Positions 5,948 to 6,570 of a stretch of 6,570 bases of DNA are shown here, one piece after another. The stretch is from Tardiphaga sp. Its GTDB lineage: Bacteria > Pseudomonadota > Alphaproteobacteria > Rhizobiales > Xanthobacteraceae. The stretch covers positions 1 to 6,570 of the forward strand of contig JAQGJF010000681.1 of the NCBI GenBank assembly GCA_028290765.1, read 5' to 3'. A model generated the notes under the pieces. The model did not search any database, was not told the origin of the DNA, and saw nothing but the letters and a program-made list of their open reading frames with translations. A program made the translations under genes and the position numbers. Positions within the stretch are counted from its first letter, which is position 1. Every line of letters starts with the position of its first letter.

Positions 5948-6469
5948 TCATCCCGGGATTACCGATTTGGCCGCCAGGCGCTGGTAAAACAACAGATCGA
6001 GCTCCGGCGCCTCGCCGGTGAGCCCGGTCAGCAGGGCATGGAGCTGGCCGCGGTGGTGGGTCTGATGGTTGAACCAGTGCGCCAAAGCCGGCGCCAGCTG
6101 CTGTTCGAATTGTTCCGGCGACGACACCCGCCGGTATTTGATCGTCCCGGCAACGCGATCGTCGTCCAGACCGTCGACATAGGAGATAATTCGGCCGTCT
6201 TCAGCCTCACGGGCGGCCCGAAGCTCACTGAGCGTCTCGAACAGGACGGCATCGAGGCGATCGGGTGCCTCGCCCTCGCCGGTAAACCGCCGCATCCAGA
6301 TCCGGTCGGTCGCCAGCAAATGGTTCAAGGTGCCATGGACGGATTTGAAGAAAGCGCCACGATCGGCCCGGTATTGCTCGGGGCTCAGAAGTGCTGCGGC
6401 GTCGTAAAGCCGGCGATTGGCCCACGCATTGTAGTGGCCGAACATTTGATAATGCGCGGTAAGGCTCAT
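5948..6469 (-). CDS. DinB superfamily protein (four-helix bundle, putative metal-binding)
   Basis: This 173-residue soluble protein has the DinB/YfiT-like pattern. It opens MSLTAHYQMFGHYNAWANRRLYD, split here as 1-11 and 12-23, has NHLLATDRIWMRRF (49-62), and has HWFNHQTHHRGQLHALL (131-147). The likely metal ligands are His50, His135 and His139, the usual family triad and all present. Members are damage-inducible proteins or thiol-dependent enzymes such as bacillithiol or mycothiol transferases; substrate and role cannot be told from sequence, and this branch is generally annotated only as DinB family. Length is typical. The start has AGG 7 nt upstream, and only 12 bp separate it from the stop of the preceding membrane-protein gene, so the two are probably co-transcribed. 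No LexA-type operator is visible near it. Confidence 0.88.
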   Translation of the reverse strand: MSLTAHYQMFGHYNAWANRRLYDAAALLSPEQYRADRGAFFKSVHGTLNHLLATDRIWMRRFTGEGEAPDRLDAVLFETLSELRAAREAEDGRIISYVDGLDDDRVAGTIKYRRVSSPEQFEQQLAPALAHWFNHQTHHRGQLHALLTGLTGEAPELDLLFYQRLAAKSVIPG

Positions 6470-6481
6470 CGACCGACCTGT

Positions 6482-6570
6482 TTAGACAGGGGCGTGACGG
6501 GCGATCACCCGGTCGCGCAACCATGATCCCACCGCGCAACCCGCGAGATAGACCGCGAACAGGACGAGAC
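6482..6570 (-). CDS. C-terminal end of an unidentified membrane protein (partial)
   Basis: Reading leftward from the right edge, one frame gives a hydrophobic stretch beginning LVLFAVYLAGCAVGSWL, then a basic tail (RDRVIARHAPV) and a TAA stop at 6484-6482. A last transmembrane helix with a positive cytoplasmic tail is a natural membrane-protein ending. The stop is 12 bp before the DinB start, as expected for an operon neighbour. Only about 28 codons are present, so the family cannot be named. The other two frames give less protein-like sequence; one reads through into the DinB gene out of frame. Confidence 0.55.
   Translation of the reverse strand, partial: LVLFAVYLAGCAVGSWLRDRVIARHAPV

Noticed and set aside
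1..6570. CRISPR array, insertion sequence, prophage or defence genes
   Set aside because: There are no regularly spaced direct repeats, no transposase or integrase, and every substantial gene belongs to a core or common family.

Overview
The window looks like a piece of chromosome from a GC-rich alphaproteobacterium of the Bradyrhizobium / Rhodopseudomonas group (Nitrobacteraceae). Three things point there: a GcrA cell-cycle regulator, which is confined to Alphaproteobacteria; close resemblance of the arginine enzymes and the PhoR-type kinase to what I remember of that group; and two intergenic inverted-repeat elements of a style common in those genomes. This placement comes from recognition and not from a search.

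Layout, left to right. A 136-bp composite inverted repeat (6-141) abuts the 3' end of argF. argD and argF form a minus-strand arginine-biosynthesis operon (2277 to 143); they overlap by 4 bp (ATGA), and argF has a strong Shine-Dalgarno inside the end of argD. The 462-bp region 2278-2739 separates argD from the divergent gcrA. It holds a good sigma70-type promoter facing argD, a perfect 12-bp-arm palindrome where that transcript should start, a second inverted repeat that could hide the argD ribosome binding site, and a cluster of three GANTC sites on the gcrA side. gcrA (2740-3249, plus) converges on a phoR-like histidine kinase, with a GC-rich hairpin between them. The kinase (4584 to 3286, minus) lies 35 bp downstream of a UPF0104/YbhN-type membrane protein (5675 to 4620, minus), probably in one transcript. 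A 272-bp gap with a second repeat element follows. Then comes a DinB-superfamily protein (6469 to 5948, minus), preceded by the last 28 or so codons of an unidentified membrane protein that runs off the right edge.

How the genes fit together: ArgD and ArgF catalyse the transamination and carbamoylation steps on either side of ornithine. GcrA is the sigma70 cofactor that reads CcrM-methylated GANTC sites, so the GANTC cluster upstream of its own gene suggests methylation-linked control. The PhoR-like kinase is a membrane two-component sensor, probably for phosphate; its response regulator and the pst genes are not in the window.

The genes themselves are ordinary housekeeping genes and I see no wholly new multi-gene system. 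The most interesting material is regulatory: the argD leader, which could work by translational attenuation through an arginine-rich upstream frame, and the GANTC cluster before gcrA.
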